From contig DDPF01000010.1 of the NCBI GenBank assembly GCA_002342065.1, positions 1 to 64,000 of the forward strand: a stretch of 64,000 nt of DNA, written 5' to 3'. This DNA comes from Bacteroidetes bacterium UBA2475 (lineage in GTDB: Bacteria; Bacteroidota; Bacteroidia; B-17B0; Aurantibacillaceae). This document shows, piece by piece, positions 1 to 7,791 of the stretch. Numbering within the stretch: position 1 is the first letter of the stretch; the number at the start of each line of letters is the position of its first letter. Made by a program: the position numbers and the translations under genes. Below the pieces are notes generated by a model. That model saw only the letters and a list, made by a program, of their open reading frames with translations, did no database searches and had not been told where the DNA came from.

Positions 1-40
1 TCCTCCTCTTGAGGAGGTGGCGCGTAGCGACGGAGGAGGA
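1..40. repeat. GC-rich hairpin repeat, left copy
   Basis: A pyrimidine arm (CCTCCTC) is followed after TT by its complement GAGGAGG, then TGGC, a small GCG-TA-GCG like hairpin, and a second purine arm GGAGGAGG. The first arm could pair with either purine arm. The same plan recurs on the opposite strand at 2238-2276, so the two copies bracket the first two genes. It looks like a dispersed REP-like element; the family assignment is inference. Confidence 0.6.
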
Positions 41-80
41 TAACCACAAAACCTTTTCCCTTTTTTAAACGTATATTGAT

Positions 81-88
81 TAAATTTG
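81..88 (+). promoter_or_regulatory. -7 promoter element TAAATTTG
   Basis: Perfect match to the Bacteroidota -7 consensus TAnnTTTG. Only 5 nt separate it from the ATG at 94, which predicts a leaderless or nearly leaderless mRNA. It also shows that the in-frame TTG at 76 lies upstream of the transcript and cannot be the start. Confidence 0.6.
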
Positions 89-93
89 GTACT

Positions 94-1848
94 ATGAAAA
101 AAGCGCTTAAAACTCTTTACCTTTTTGCTTTTGTAATGTTATTTGCAAAGGCTCAAAGCATTAACGCACCTAAATGGTCGCATTTTGATGCAGAGATCTT
201 TGCTAAGGCTAAAAAAGAGAACAAGCTGGTGTTACTTCATTTACGCGCCAATTGGTGTCACTGGTGCCACGTAATGGAAGAAAAGACCTATACCGACCCA
301 AAAGTTATTGCTTACCTCGCCAAAAATTACATTGCCTGCATGGAAGATCACGACGAGCGCCAGGATCTTACCAGTTTATACTCCGATTACGGTTGGCCTG
401 CCACCATTATTTTTGACGGCGATGGCAACGAACTTTTAAAAGAACCCGGCTACATTAATGCAGAAGAATTTTTAGAAACATTAGCAAAAATAAAAAAGGA
501 TCCAAAACCATTAGCAAGTGCTTCGGTAAATGCAGATCCAAAACTGACGACTGAGAGTTCTAAAAAAACTTCTTTGAACGAATTAAAAAAAATGTTCACT
601 AACTCATTAGATCTTGCCGGCGGCGGTTTTGTATTCGGGCAAAAATATATTGAGTTTGATACTTACGAATATGCGTTTACACATTACAAAACAGATACCG
701 CTTTAAAAAGATGGTTAACCAATTCGGTTGTAAACTCTACCGGCATTTACGATAAAGCCTGGGGCGGTGTGTTTCAATACTCCACCAATAACGATTGGGA
801 CCATGTGCATTACGAAAAATTATTATTTATACAGGCGCGTTACATAAAAATGTATTGCTGGTATTATAAAATGTTCAACGATGCCGAAGCTCTAAAAAAA
901 GCAGAAGGCATTGTTGCCTACGTGAACCGTTTTTTAACCTCGCTTAGTGGTGGTTTTTATAACGCACAGGATGCGGACTTAATTCCCGGAGAAAAATCGA
1001 AAGATTATTTTGAGCTGGATGATAAAGAGAGAATAAAAAAAGGAATTCCCGCTATTGACAGTAACGTATACACCAGCGATAATGCCGCTTACGCCGAAGC
1101 CCTCACTATTTTATGGGCTACCAGTGGCAAGCAAACGTATTTAGAAAAAGCATTGAACACCATTGACTTTTTAAAAACAAAACGTAAAGTAAATACAACT
1201 TACATGCACGGTGCAAACTATGCAGCAACCACATCTTTAAAAGATAATTTGGCCATGCTAAAAACATTGATGTTGGTTTATCGCGCTACACAAAAACAAG
1301 CCTACAAAACAGAAGCAGAACAATTGGTAAAAGAAATTGCATCAACTTTTAATTCAGGCAAAGGTTATTTTTATACTTACATTGGTAAAAGCGCCATCAA
1401 ATCAACTTACAATGTCACAGAAAATATTGAGGCCTGTCGTCTATTAAATTATTGCTCACATTATTTTCACGAACCTTCGTACAAAAAAACAGCAGAAGAA
1501 ATTTTGAATTTTTTAACCAGCGAAAAATTAGTCGCCACACTTTCTACCGAACCCGGTATATTAAGCGCTGCAGAGGAATTAACTTACGAACCAATTAGCG
1601 CGGCATTAATGCTAAAAAAAAATGATGACCTGACAGCAGGATATTTAAAAGAAACGGTTGCCTTTCCACGTTTTTATTTTAACTCTGTTATTTACGATAA
1701 AGGAAATGTGATAGAAGATAAAAAAGATCTCTTCGATGCTTTTGATAATAATTTTATGGTGCTTTGTACTTCTTCTTATTGCAGCTCTCCCCTCCCCACT
1801 CAAAAAGAGTTTGTAGAGTTTATGTATAAAAGGGTGTTAGAGAAGTAA
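94..1848 (+). CDS. Secreted thioredoxin-fold / six-hairpin protein (DUF255, YyaL/SSP411-like)
   Basis: A 584-residue protein. It opens with a signal peptide (MKKALKTLYL... cut near AKAQS), then a thioredoxin-like domain with the motif ANWCHWCHVME around residues 53-62 and a GWPATIIF cis-proline loop. A long all-helical region rich in AY/NAQDAD motifs follows and resembles the six-hairpin glycosidase-like part of the DUF255 family. Typical family members are about 670-700 residues and cytosolic; this one is shorter and exported. The start is set at the ATG just after a -7 element, because the longer TTG reading begins inside the promoter. The WCHWCH motif suggests thiol redox or metal binding, but the substrate of the family is unknown. 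ytxJ, another thiol-fold gene, follows 50 nt later with its own promoter. Confidence 0.8.
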   Translation: MKKALKTLYLFAFVMLFAKAQSINAPKWSHFDAEIFAKAKKENKLVLLHLRANWCHWCHVMEEKTYTDPKVIAYLAKNYIACMEDHDERQDLTSLYSDYGWPATIIFDGDGNELLKEPGYINAEEFLETLAKIKKDPKPLASASVNADPKLTTESSKKTSLNELKKMFTNSLDLAGGGFVFGQKYIEFDTYEYAFTHYKTDTALKRWLTNSVVNSTGIYDKAWGGVFQYSTNNDWDHVHYEKLLFIQARYIKMYCWYYKMFNDAEALKKAEGIVAYVNRFLTSLSGGFYNAQDADLIPGEKSKDYFELDDKERIKKGIPAIDSNVYTSDNAAYAEALTILWATSGKQTYLEKALNTIDFLKTKRKVNTTYMHGANYAATTSLKDNLAMLKTLMLVYRATQKQAYKTEAEQLVKEIASTFNSGKGYFYTYIGKSAIKSTYNVTENIEACRLLNYCSHYFHEPSYKKTAEEILNFLTSEKLVATLSTEPGILSAAEELTYEPISAALMLKKNDDLTAGYLKETVAFPRFYFNSVIYDKGNVIEDKKDLFDAFDNNFMVLCTSSYCSSPLPTQKEFVEFMYKRVLEK

Positions 1849-1886
1849 CCTAACATTCGTTAACAATAGTCCGGACAAAAAATCTT

Positions 1887-1894
1887 TATCTTTA
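1887..1894 (+). promoter_or_regulatory. -7 promoter element TATCTTTA
   Basis: Seven of eight bases match TAnnTTTG. It sits 4 nt before the ATG of ytxJ, predicting leaderless translation. Confidence 0.45.
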
Positions 1895-1898
1895 TAAT

Positions 1899-2237
1899 AT
1901 GAAATGGAATGAATTGAACGATATATCGCAATTAGGAATAATAGACCGAGAATCTACAGCGCAAAAAGTAATGATCTTTAAACATAGTACACGTTGCAGC
2001 ATCAGCGATGCCGCATACGGACGAATGGAAAGAAAATGGAACTCCGAAAATGACAAACAAATAAAACCTTATTATTTAGATCTTTTAGCTCACCGCGATA
2101 TTTCAAATGCCATTGCAGAACGATACGGAGTGATGCATGAATCGCCACAGGTATTAATTATCTCAAACGGTAAATGTATCTTCTCTCAAACACATATGGG
2201 AATAAGTTTGGAGGATGTGATGCAAGTGACGGTGTAA
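1899..2237 (+). CDS. ytxJ: Bacillithiol-system redox-active protein YtxJ-like
   Basis: A 112-residue monothiol thioredoxin-fold protein. The active-site segment FKHSTRCSIS with a single cysteine near residue 33, and the spacing to SPQVLII (the cis-proline side), match the YtxJ/DUF2847 family. That family is thought to act as a bacilliredoxin-like protein reducing bacillithiol mixed disulfides; Bacteroidota of this kind commonly make bacillithiol. No signal peptide is seen, so it should act in the cytosol. It has its own -7 element and ends directly before a GC-rich hairpin repeat. The family call is firm; the precise substrate is inference. Confidence 0.85.
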   Translation: MKWNELNDISQLGIIDRESTAQKVMIFKHSTRCSISDAAYGRMERKWNSENDKQIKPYYLDLLAHRDISNAIAERYGVMHESPQVLIISNGKCIFSQTHMGISLEDVMQVTV

Positions 2238-2276
2238 CCCTCCCCCGGCCTCCGGCCACCCCCTCCAAAGGGGGGA
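2238..2276. repeat. GC-rich hairpin repeat, right copy (inverted relative to 1-40)
   Basis: Read on the minus strand it has the same plan as 1-40: pyrimidine arm CCCCCC, TTT, purine arm GGAGGGGG, TGGC, a CGGAGGC mini-hairpin, then CGGGGG. It begins right after the ytxJ stop codon and may help end that transcript. Confidence 0.55.
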
Positions 2277-2571
2277 TACTTTGTGTGCTCTGCGTAAGCA
2301 CACAATGTTTAGGCATTCAGATGTTTGAGTTTTCGATCTTGATCTTTTGCAGAGATAGATGCGAGCTAAGCTAGGCGGTTAGTTGAGGGCAATGCGTAGC
2401 ATTGAGCCGGCATGTGTGTTGGCTTCGCACAAGCTGGCCTAAATATGCAAGCATATTTATCCTGCGCCAAAAGTGACGAAAAAAAACATCAAGGAATTTC
2501 GAATGAAGAAAATTAAAAAAGTAAAAAACAATTATGAAATTGCTTCGGGCGTTGCCCTCGCAATGACGACA
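2277..2571. other. Gene-free stretch with four small hairpins
   Basis: No credible gene. Perfect short hairpins: TTGTGTGCT/AGCACACAA (2281-2305, 9 bp stem), CAATGC/GCATTG (2390-2404, 3-nt loop), AAATATGC/GCATATTT (2441-2458, 2-nt loop), and ATTGC...GCAAT enclosing GGGC/GCCC (2539-2564). The last resembles the widespread bacterial intergenic phrase ATTGCTTC...CTCGCAATGAC and lies just downstream of the pyrH stop. Several loops share the word TGCGTA. Confidence 0.5.
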
Positions 2572-3279
2572 CTACATCTCTACGAGAGTACCAACCTTTT
2601 GACCTTCAACTAAATTCTTAAGATTATTCTTTTTGTTCATATCAAAAACAATGATCGGAAGATTATTTTCTTTGCATAAGGTAAAGGCGGTCATATCCAT
2701 TACTTCAAGACCTTTGTTATATACTTCTTCAAAAGAAATGGTATCGTATTTAGTTGCTGTTTTGTCTTTTTCAGGATCGGCAGTGTAAATTCCATCTACA
2801 CGTGTACCTTTTAAAATTACATTTGCTTCAATTTCAATAGCACGAAGTGCTGCAGCCGTATCTGTTGTAAAATAAGGGTTACCTGTACCTGCACCAAAAA
2901 TAACAACGCGACCTTTCTCTAAATGTCTAACTGCTTTACGGCGGATGAACGGTTCACAGATCTGTTCCATTTTAATAGCGCTTTGTAAACGTGTTTGCAC
3001 ACCTAATACTTCTAACGCGCTTTGTATTGCCATACTATTAATAACAGTTGCAAGCATTCCCATATAATCACCATGTACGCGATCCATACCACCTTTTTCC
3101 GCTTGTATACCGCGGAAGATATTTCCACCGCCAATAACAATTGCCACCTGGCAACCGGCATCGTAAAGAGATTTAATTTCGCGTGCGTATTCGCCAAGAC
3201 GTTCCTGGTCTATACCAAAACCTTTGTTACCCATAAGGGCTTCGCCACTAAGTTTTAAGAGAATGCGTTTGTATTTCAT
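2572..3279 (-). CDS. pyrH: UMP kinase
   Basis: A 235-residue amino-acid-kinase-fold enzyme that phosphorylates UMP to UDP in pyrimidine nucleotide synthesis. Visible motifs are KLSGEALMG at the N-terminus, IGGGNIFRG (phosphate-binding glycine loop), the DYMGMLAT segment, and GTGNPYFTTDTAA in the nucleotide-binding part. Length is normal for the family. It lies downstream of tsf, as in many bacteria, but a terminator at 3312-3337 separates the two. The usual next gene, frr (ribosome recycling factor), is not present downstream; the following 330 bases are non-coding. Confidence 0.97.
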   Translation of the reverse strand: MKYKRILLKLSGEALMGNKGFGIDQERLGEYAREIKSLYDAGCQVAIVIGGGNIFRGIQAEKGGMDRVHGDYMGMLATVINSMAIQSALEVLGVQTRLQSAIKMEQICEPFIRRKAVRHLEKGRVVIFGAGTGNPYFTTDTAAALRAIEIEANVILKGTRVDGIYTADPEKDKTATKYDTISFEEVYNKGLEVMDMTAFTLCKENNLPIIVFDMNKKNNLKNLVEGQKVGTLVEM

Positions 3280-3311
3280 TTTTTGAGAGCTTTTATTTTA
3301 TTGGTTAAAAA

Positions 3312-3337
3312 AAATCCCGACTAAAAAGCCGGGATTT
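3312..3337 (-). terminator. Rho-independent terminator after tsf
   Basis: Inverted repeat AAATCCCG / CGGGATTT with a 10-nt loop. Read on the minus strand it is followed by a run of eight T (plus-strand A run at 3307-3314). It should end the tsf transcript before pyrH. Confidence 0.8.
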
Positions 3338-3344
3338 AAAATTA

Positions 3345-4169
3345 TTAAGATAATGAATAGCGTTTTAGTGCTGAAACCGTTAGGTCTTTTTCTACACTTT
3401 GTAAAAATTGACGAACAGTCATTTTGTTATCGATAAAGTACTCCTGATTTAATAAAGTAGAATCTTTATAGAATTTATTTAATTTTCCTTGAGCGATCTT
3501 CTCGACCATGTCTTCAGGTTTACCTTCAGCACGTGTAGTTTCGCGGGCTATCTCTAATTCGCGTTCGATAGTAGTTTTATCCACATCGTCTTTATCAATA
3601 GCTACAGGAGCCATTGCAGCTGCCTGCATAGCAATATTTTTTGCAACTTCGGCAGAAACCGGTTTATTAAAACCAACGGCAACCGCCAAACGGTTACCCG
3701 GGTGAATATAACCAACAACTTGTTCAGCGTTAACGATGTTGTAATAACCAATATCGATCTTCTCGCCTATTTTACCAATTTGCTCCATAAATTTATCTGC
3801 AACTGTAACATCGCCATTGTATGGTAATGCTTTTAATGCATCAATATCTGCTGGTTTTTTATCTAAAGCAATTTTCGCAACGTTCTCTGCAAATTCAATG
3901 AACTCTGCATTTTTTGCAACGAAATCTGTTTCGCAATTAACACTAACAACTACTGCTGTTTTATTATCTGAAGTTGTTTTTGCAAGAACTACTCCTTCTT
4001 TCGCATCACGGTCGGCACGGTTAGCCGCAACCTTTGCACCTTTTTTACGAAGAAAATCCACAGCGGCTTCAAAATCGCCATTGCTTTCTTCTAATGCTTT
4101 TTTACAATCCATCATACCAGCACCTGTTTGCTGACGTAACTTATTAACTTCTGCTGCTGTTATTGCCAT
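3345..4169 (-). CDS. tsf: Translation elongation factor Ts
   Basis: A 274-residue guanine-nucleotide exchange factor for EF-Tu. The N-terminal UBA-like helix bundle carries VNKLRQQTGAGMMDCKKAL (about residues 9-27). The EF-Tu-contacting motif NCETDFVAKN follows near residue 78, and the core repeat region holds YIHPGNRLAVAVG. Length and order fit Bacteroidota EF-Ts. It lies 103 bases after rpsB with a terminator between them, and another terminator follows it, so it is probably transcribed mainly on its own. Confidence 0.97.
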   Translation of the reverse strand: MAITAAEVNKLRQQTGAGMMDCKKALEESNGDFEAAVDFLRKKGAKVAANRADRDAKEGVVLAKTTSDNKTAVVVSVNCETDFVAKNAEFIEFAENVAKIALDKKPADIDALKALPYNGDVTVADKFMEQIGKIGEKIDIGYYNIVNAEQVVGYIHPGNRLAVAVGFNKPVSAEVAKNIAMQAAAMAPVAIDKDDVDKTTIERELEIARETTRAEGKPEDMVEKIAQGKLNKFYKDSTLLNQEYFIDNKMTVRQFLQSVEKDLTVSALKRYSLS

Positions 4170-4224
4170 TTTATTTTTTATTTATTGTTTTTAATTCTTT
4201 TTTCTGCTAATAGGTCAAAAAAAA

Positions 4225-4250
4225 CGGTCAGCCTGATTACAGAATGACCG
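4225..4250 (-). terminator. Rho-independent terminator after rpsB
   Basis: Stem CGGTCA / TGACCG with a 14-nt loop, followed on the minus strand by eight T (plus-strand A run at 4217-4224). It separates the rplM-rpsI-rpsB unit from tsf. Confidence 0.75.
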
Positions 4251-4272
4251 CTTTTAAATAGTGTAGTTCTAA

Positions 4273-5136
4273 TTATTTTTTTGCAGTCGTTACTCTACGA
4301 CGTGGTTTTTTAGCACCACCTTTTTCTTCTTCATCAGCACCTTTAACAGCACCTTTGATGATAGCGCCATCCGCTAACTCTTCAGCTTCGTGTTGGCTTA
4401 ATTCTTTAGTATCTGATTCTTCAGTGTTACCAGCTTCTTTATCCATCTTACGATCAGATAAACCTTCTTTAATTGCAGTTGCCATTAAGTCAATAATGTA
4501 GGCAATTGAAGTAGAAGCATCGTCATTTGCAGGAATAACGTAATCCACTAAATTTGGATTTGAGTTAGTATCTACAATTGCAAATGTTGGGATATTTAAA
4601 CGCTTAGCTTCTGCTACAGCGATATGTTCTTTAGTGATATCAACAATAAATAATGCTGCGGGTAAACGAGAAAGATCTGCAATAGAACCAAAGTTAGTTT
4701 CTAATTTTGCACGCTCACGAGAGAATTGTAAACGCTCACGTTTTGAGATGTTTCCAAAAGTACCATCAGAGGTCATTTTGTCGATCTGTGTCATACGACG
4801 AACTGACTTACGGATTGTAGCAAAGTTGGTTAACATACCACCTGGCCAACGCTCAGTAACATAAGGCATATTAATTGCTTTGATCTTTTCTGCAACAATA
4901 TCCTTTGCTTGCTTTTTTGTAGCAACAAACAATATTTTACGTCCTGAACGTACAATTTGTTTTAAAGCTTCTGCAGCTTCATCGATCTTTACGATGGTTT
5001 TGTTTAAGTCAATAATATGAATGCCATTTTTTTCGGCATAGATATAAGGAGCCATTGCTGGATTCCATTTGCTTTTAAGGTGACCAAAGTGTGCACCTGT
5101 TTCAAGTAATTCGTTAAATGTTGTTCTTGCTGACAT
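4273..5136 (-). CDS. rpsB: 30S ribosomal protein S2
   Basis: A 287-residue small-subunit protein. The start is placed at the ATG giving MSARTTFNELLETGAHFGH; a longer reading up to 5226 would overlap rpsI and add 30 residues unlike S2. Typical S2 blocks are seen: GAHFGHLKSKWNPAM, the IIDLNKT helix, RWPGGMLTNFATI, and ALFIVDITKEHIAVAEA. The C-terminus carries an acidic-then-basic, low-complexity tail of about 55 residues ending KKPRRRVTTAKK, which is outside the conserved S2 core. It is third in the rplM-rpsI-rpsB unit, 28 nt after rpsI, and ends at a terminator. Confidence 0.96.
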   Translation of the reverse strand: MSARTTFNELLETGAHFGHLKSKWNPAMAPYIYAEKNGIHIIDLNKTIVKIDEAAEALKQIVRSGRKILFVATKKQAKDIVAEKIKAINMPYVTERWPGGMLTNFATIRKSVRRMTQIDKMTSDGTFGNISKRERLQFSRERAKLETNFGSIADLSRLPAALFIVDITKEHIAVAEAKRLNIPTFAIVDTNSNPNLVDYVIPANDDASTSIAYIIDLMATAIKEGLSDRKMDKEAGNTEESDTKELSQHEAEELADGAIIKGAVKGADEEEKGGAKKPRRRVTTAKK

Positions 5137-5164
5137 TTGTATATTCTCTTCTTTTTTAAATCGA

Positions 5165-5551
5165 TTAACGTTTGCTGAATTGGAAGCGTGCACGGGCTTT
5201 TTTCTGACCGAATTTCTTACGCTCAACCATACGTGGATCGCGGGTAATTAAACCTGCAGCGCGTAAGTCTTTTTTAAGTTCTGCATTCATTTCAACTAAT
5301 GCTTTTGCAATAGCTAAACGAATTGCTTGTGCTTGTCCTGTAATACCACCACCGGCAACATTTACTTTTACATCATAATCAGTTAAAGCGTTTGACACTT
5401 TTAAAGATTGAGTTACATAATAGTGTAATGTTGGAGTTTTAAAATATTCTTTATATTCTCTTCCGTTTACTTCGATGTTACCGCTTCCTTTGGTAACGTA
5501 AGCGCGAGCTACTGAAGTTTTTCTGCGACCAGATGTGTTGATTACTTCCAT
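5165..5551 (-). CDS. rpsI: 30S ribosomal protein S9
   Basis: A 128-residue protein with the S9 signature: TSGRRKTSVARAYV at the N-terminus, the GGGITGQAQAIRLAIAKAL core, and the basic C-terminal tail RARFQFSKR that reaches the P-site tRNA. It follows rplM by 11 nt, the near-universal L13-S9 gene pair, so the two are surely co-transcribed. Confidence 0.97.
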   Translation of the reverse strand: MEVINTSGRRKTSVARAYVTKGSGNIEVNGREYKEYFKTPTLHYYVTQSLKVSNALTDYDVKVNVAGGGITGQAQAIRLAIAKALVEMNAELKKDLRAAGLITRDPRMVERKKFGQKKARARFQFSKR

Positions 5552-5562
5552 TTACTTTATAA

Positions 5563-6018
5563 TTACTTAATTTTACTTAAATCGATTTTCTTAGGCTGTT
5601 GTGCGTCGTGCCCATGATTAGTACCCGCAAAAATACGGATATTAGTGTTTAACTGACGACCTAACGGACCTTTTGGCAACATACCGTGAATGGCGTGTGC
5701 TAAGATCTCCTCAGGTTTTTTAACCATTAATTCTTTTGGAGTAGTAAAACGTTGTCCACCTTGAAAACCGGTGTAACGAACGTATTCCTTATCTGTTAAT
5801 TTTTTGCCGGTAAAGCGAACTTTCTCAGCATTAATGATAATTACATTACTTCCTGCATCTGCATGCGGGGTATAGCTTGCTTTGTGTTTTCCACGTAATA
5901 ACATGGCTACTTTTGAAGCTAATCTTCCAACTACTTCATTTTCAGCGTCAACCAATAACCATTCCTTCTCTGCAGAGGTTTTATTGGCAAATTTTGTTTT
6001 ATAACTTAATGCGTCCAC
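5563..6018 (-). CDS. rplM: 50S ribosomal protein L13
   Basis: A 151-residue large-subunit protein with the L13 blocks: WLLVDAENEVVGRLASKVA, GKHKASYTPHADAG (nucleic-acid contact), VIIINAEKVRFTGKK and MLPKGPLGRQ. It starts at GTG (6018); no ATG fits better. It heads the rplM-rpsI-rpsB unit. A TACATTTG promoter element lies 38 nt upstream, so this gene has a real leader, unlike many neighbours. Confidence 0.96.
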   Translation of the reverse strand: MDALSYKTKFANKTSAEKEWLLVDAENEVVGRLASKVAMLLRGKHKASYTPHADAGSNVIIINAEKVRFTGKKLTDKEYVRYTGFQGGQRFTTPKELMVKKPEEILAHAIHGMLPKGPLGRQLNTNIRIFAGTNHGHDAQQPKKIDLSKIK

Positions 6019-6040
6019 TTTATGATTTTTTTAGTCTTTT

Positions 6041-6064
6041 CCTTAAATAAGGGGTGCAAATGTA
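6041..6064 (-). promoter_or_regulatory. rplM promoter element and palindromic leader
   Basis: Minus-strand TACATTTG (6064-6057) matches the -7 consensus exactly. Directly after it, at the predicted mRNA 5' end, is the palindrome CCTTATTTAAGG (6041-6052). A role in autoregulation of the ribosomal operon is possible but only a guess. Confidence 0.5.
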
Positions 6065-6226
6065 TGAAGTTTTTTTGATAGAACAAACTTTTTTCAAAAA
6101 AATAGGGATTATTTATACCCTAAAATCGCTTTATTTACCAGCTTGGGCGAAAAAACGATTTTTGATGCCTTAAAATTATGCAAAAATATGTCAATTTTAA
6201 AGCCTTTTTCATCTAAAATTAATTGA

Positions 6227-6234
6227 TACTTTTA
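6227..6234 (+). promoter_or_regulatory. -7 promoter element TACTTTTA of the TPR operon
   Basis: Seven of eight bases of TAnnTTTG, 3 nt before the GTG at 6238. It is the only clear promoter found for the six-gene operon and predicts a leaderless first cistron. Confidence 0.45.
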
Positions 6235-6237
6235 GCT

Positions 6238-7791
6238 GTGCTAAAATATCTGAAAATATTGATTTTATGCTTTCCGGCGGTTTATTTTGGGCAAAATGAA
6301 GCCTATGATTCCCTTAAGACAGCCTTAAAAGATGCAAAACACGATAGCACCCGACTTGCATTAAAGTGCAAAATTGGCGAAGCCGAAGGTATTACTAGGA
6401 GAGGTTTTTGGGATACTATTGCTATTGAGGCCAAAAAAGCCCATCTCCTTAAACACGAGGTAGCCGCTTATATAAATATTGCTATCAAACTCCAGAATAC
6501 GAATAAAGAGGATGAGGCTTTAGCTTTAAATAAAAAATGTCTCTACCTCTTAAAGAATAGCGGCTTGCTCAAGCTTGAAGGGGCAGTGTATAACAATATA
6601 GGTTTCATTTATCAAAATAGAGGTCAGGTAGATTCAGGTTTTGTGTTTTATTATAAAAGTTTAGAGCTTCGAGAAAGATCAGGCATCAAAAAAGATATTG
6701 CTGAATCTTTAAATAATATAGCCCTGGTATATTTTAACCAGGGCATTGTTACAAAAGCCTTAGAGAATTTTTTTAAATGCCTGAAAATATCTGAGGAGGA
6801 AAAAGACCTCAAACTGGTAGGCATTTCACTGTCCAATATTGCCAGCATCTATCACAAACAAAATGATTTTGACCAGGCATTAAAATATTATAATAAAAGT
6901 TTGGTAGTTGCTGAGAAACAAAAAGACAGATTAACGGTTGGAAATACCTATAACAATATGGGAACACTGTATAAAGGTTTTAACGATCCTAAGACCGCCC
7001 TCATCTATTACAAAAAAGCACTTGAGGTTGGCGAAAGTATTCAGGCAAAAAAGATGATCGCCTCTGCTTTCCATAATTTGGGTGTTATTAGTTATGCTAC
7101 AAAAAATTATGATGAAGCATTAAACTATTTTACAAATTCATTAAAATTTCGCGAAGAATTAAAACTAAAAGTAGGTGTTGCCACCTCACTCCAAGCTATT
7201 GGCGGCACCTATTTTGAAATGAAAAAACCAACCGAGGCATTAAATTATGCAAGTAAAAGCTTAGAGATGGCTCAGGAACTTGGCTTTCCTCAAAACATTA
7301 AAACTTCATCTGAACTTTTATACAAAATTTATAAATCACAGAACAAACTGGATGAGGCCTTAAAAATGTATGAACTTTTTACACAAATGCGCGACAGCTT
7401 AAGTAATCAGGAAACCCGAAAAGCCTCCATCAAATCGCAGCTAAATTATGAATACGAAAAAAAAGCTGCCGCCGATAGCGTTAAAGTTGCAGAAGAAAAA
7501 AAACTTACAGCCTTGCAATTTAAACAAGAAGAGAACCAACGATATTTCTTATACGCAGGTCTGTTATTAACGCTTGTATTTGGCGGCATCATGCTTAACC
7601 GTTTTTTAATTACCCGAAAACAAAAAAACATCATTGAGCAACAAAAAATAGTTGTGGAAGAGCAGAAACATTTTGTGGAAGAAAAGCAAAAAGAGATCAT
7701 GGATAGTATTCGTTACGCAAAACGTATACAGCAAAGTTTATTGCCAACAGAAAAATATATTGAAAGGATATTTAAAGAAATAAATACGTGA
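6238..7791 (+). CDS. TPR membrane protein lacking a SpoIIE domain, copy 1 of 6
   Basis: A 517-residue protein starting at GTG just after a -7 element (an in-frame TTG at 6223 would precede the promoter). Order: signal peptide (MLKYLKILILCFPAVYFGQ); a short SLKTALKDAKHDSTR segment; eight 40-residue TPRs of the pattern GIAxSLNNIGxIYxxQGxxxxALxYYxKSL; the block KASIKSQLNYEYEKKAA; a transmembrane helix (YAGLLLTLVFGGIML, about residues 434-453); and a charged coiled coil ending EKQKEIMDSIRYAKRIQQSLLP. In TPR-SpoIIE phosphatases that last motif leads into the catalytic domain; here only 14 residues follow. Topology should be exported TPR, one membrane pass and cytoplasmic coil. The TGA overlaps the next gene's GTG by 4 nt. 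A membrane scaffold or regulator is inferred. Confidence 0.85.
   Translation: MLKYLKILILCFPAVYFGQNEAYDSLKTALKDAKHDSTRLALKCKIGEAEGITRRGFWDTIAIEAKKAHLLKHEVAAYINIAIKLQNTNKEDEALALNKKCLYLLKNSGLLKLEGAVYNNIGFIYQNRGQVDSGFVFYYKSLELRERSGIKKDIAESLNNIALVYFNQGIVTKALENFFKCLKISEEEKDLKLVGISLSNIASIYHKQNDFDQALKYYNKSLVVAEKQKDRLTVGNTYNNMGTLYKGFNDPKTALIYYKKALEVGESIQAKKMIASAFHNLGVISYATKNYDEALNYFTNSLKFREELKLKVGVATSLQAIGGTYFEMKKPTEALNYASKSLEMAQELGFPQNIKTSSELLYKIYKSQNKLDEALKMYELFTQMRDSLSNQETRKASIKSQLNYEYEKKAAADSVKVAEEKKLTALQFKQEENQRYFLYAGLLLTLVFGGIMLNRFLITRKQKNIIEQQKIVVEEQKHFVEEKQKEIMDSIRYAKRIQQSLLPTEKYIERIFKEINT

Noticed and set aside
2174..2374. 66-codon open frame overlapping the end of ytxJ
   Set aside because: It runs through the GC-rich hairpin repeat and has no protein-like composition.
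4634..4864. Open frames opposite rpsB, and similar ones opposite tsf, ispH and gldM
   Set aside because: They lie fully inside strongly conserved genes on the other strand, have no promoter or family match, and mirror codon bias of the real gene.
5137..5226. N-terminal extension of ribosomal protein S2
   Set aside because: It overlaps rpsI, does not resemble S2, and the ATG at 5136 gives the normal protein.
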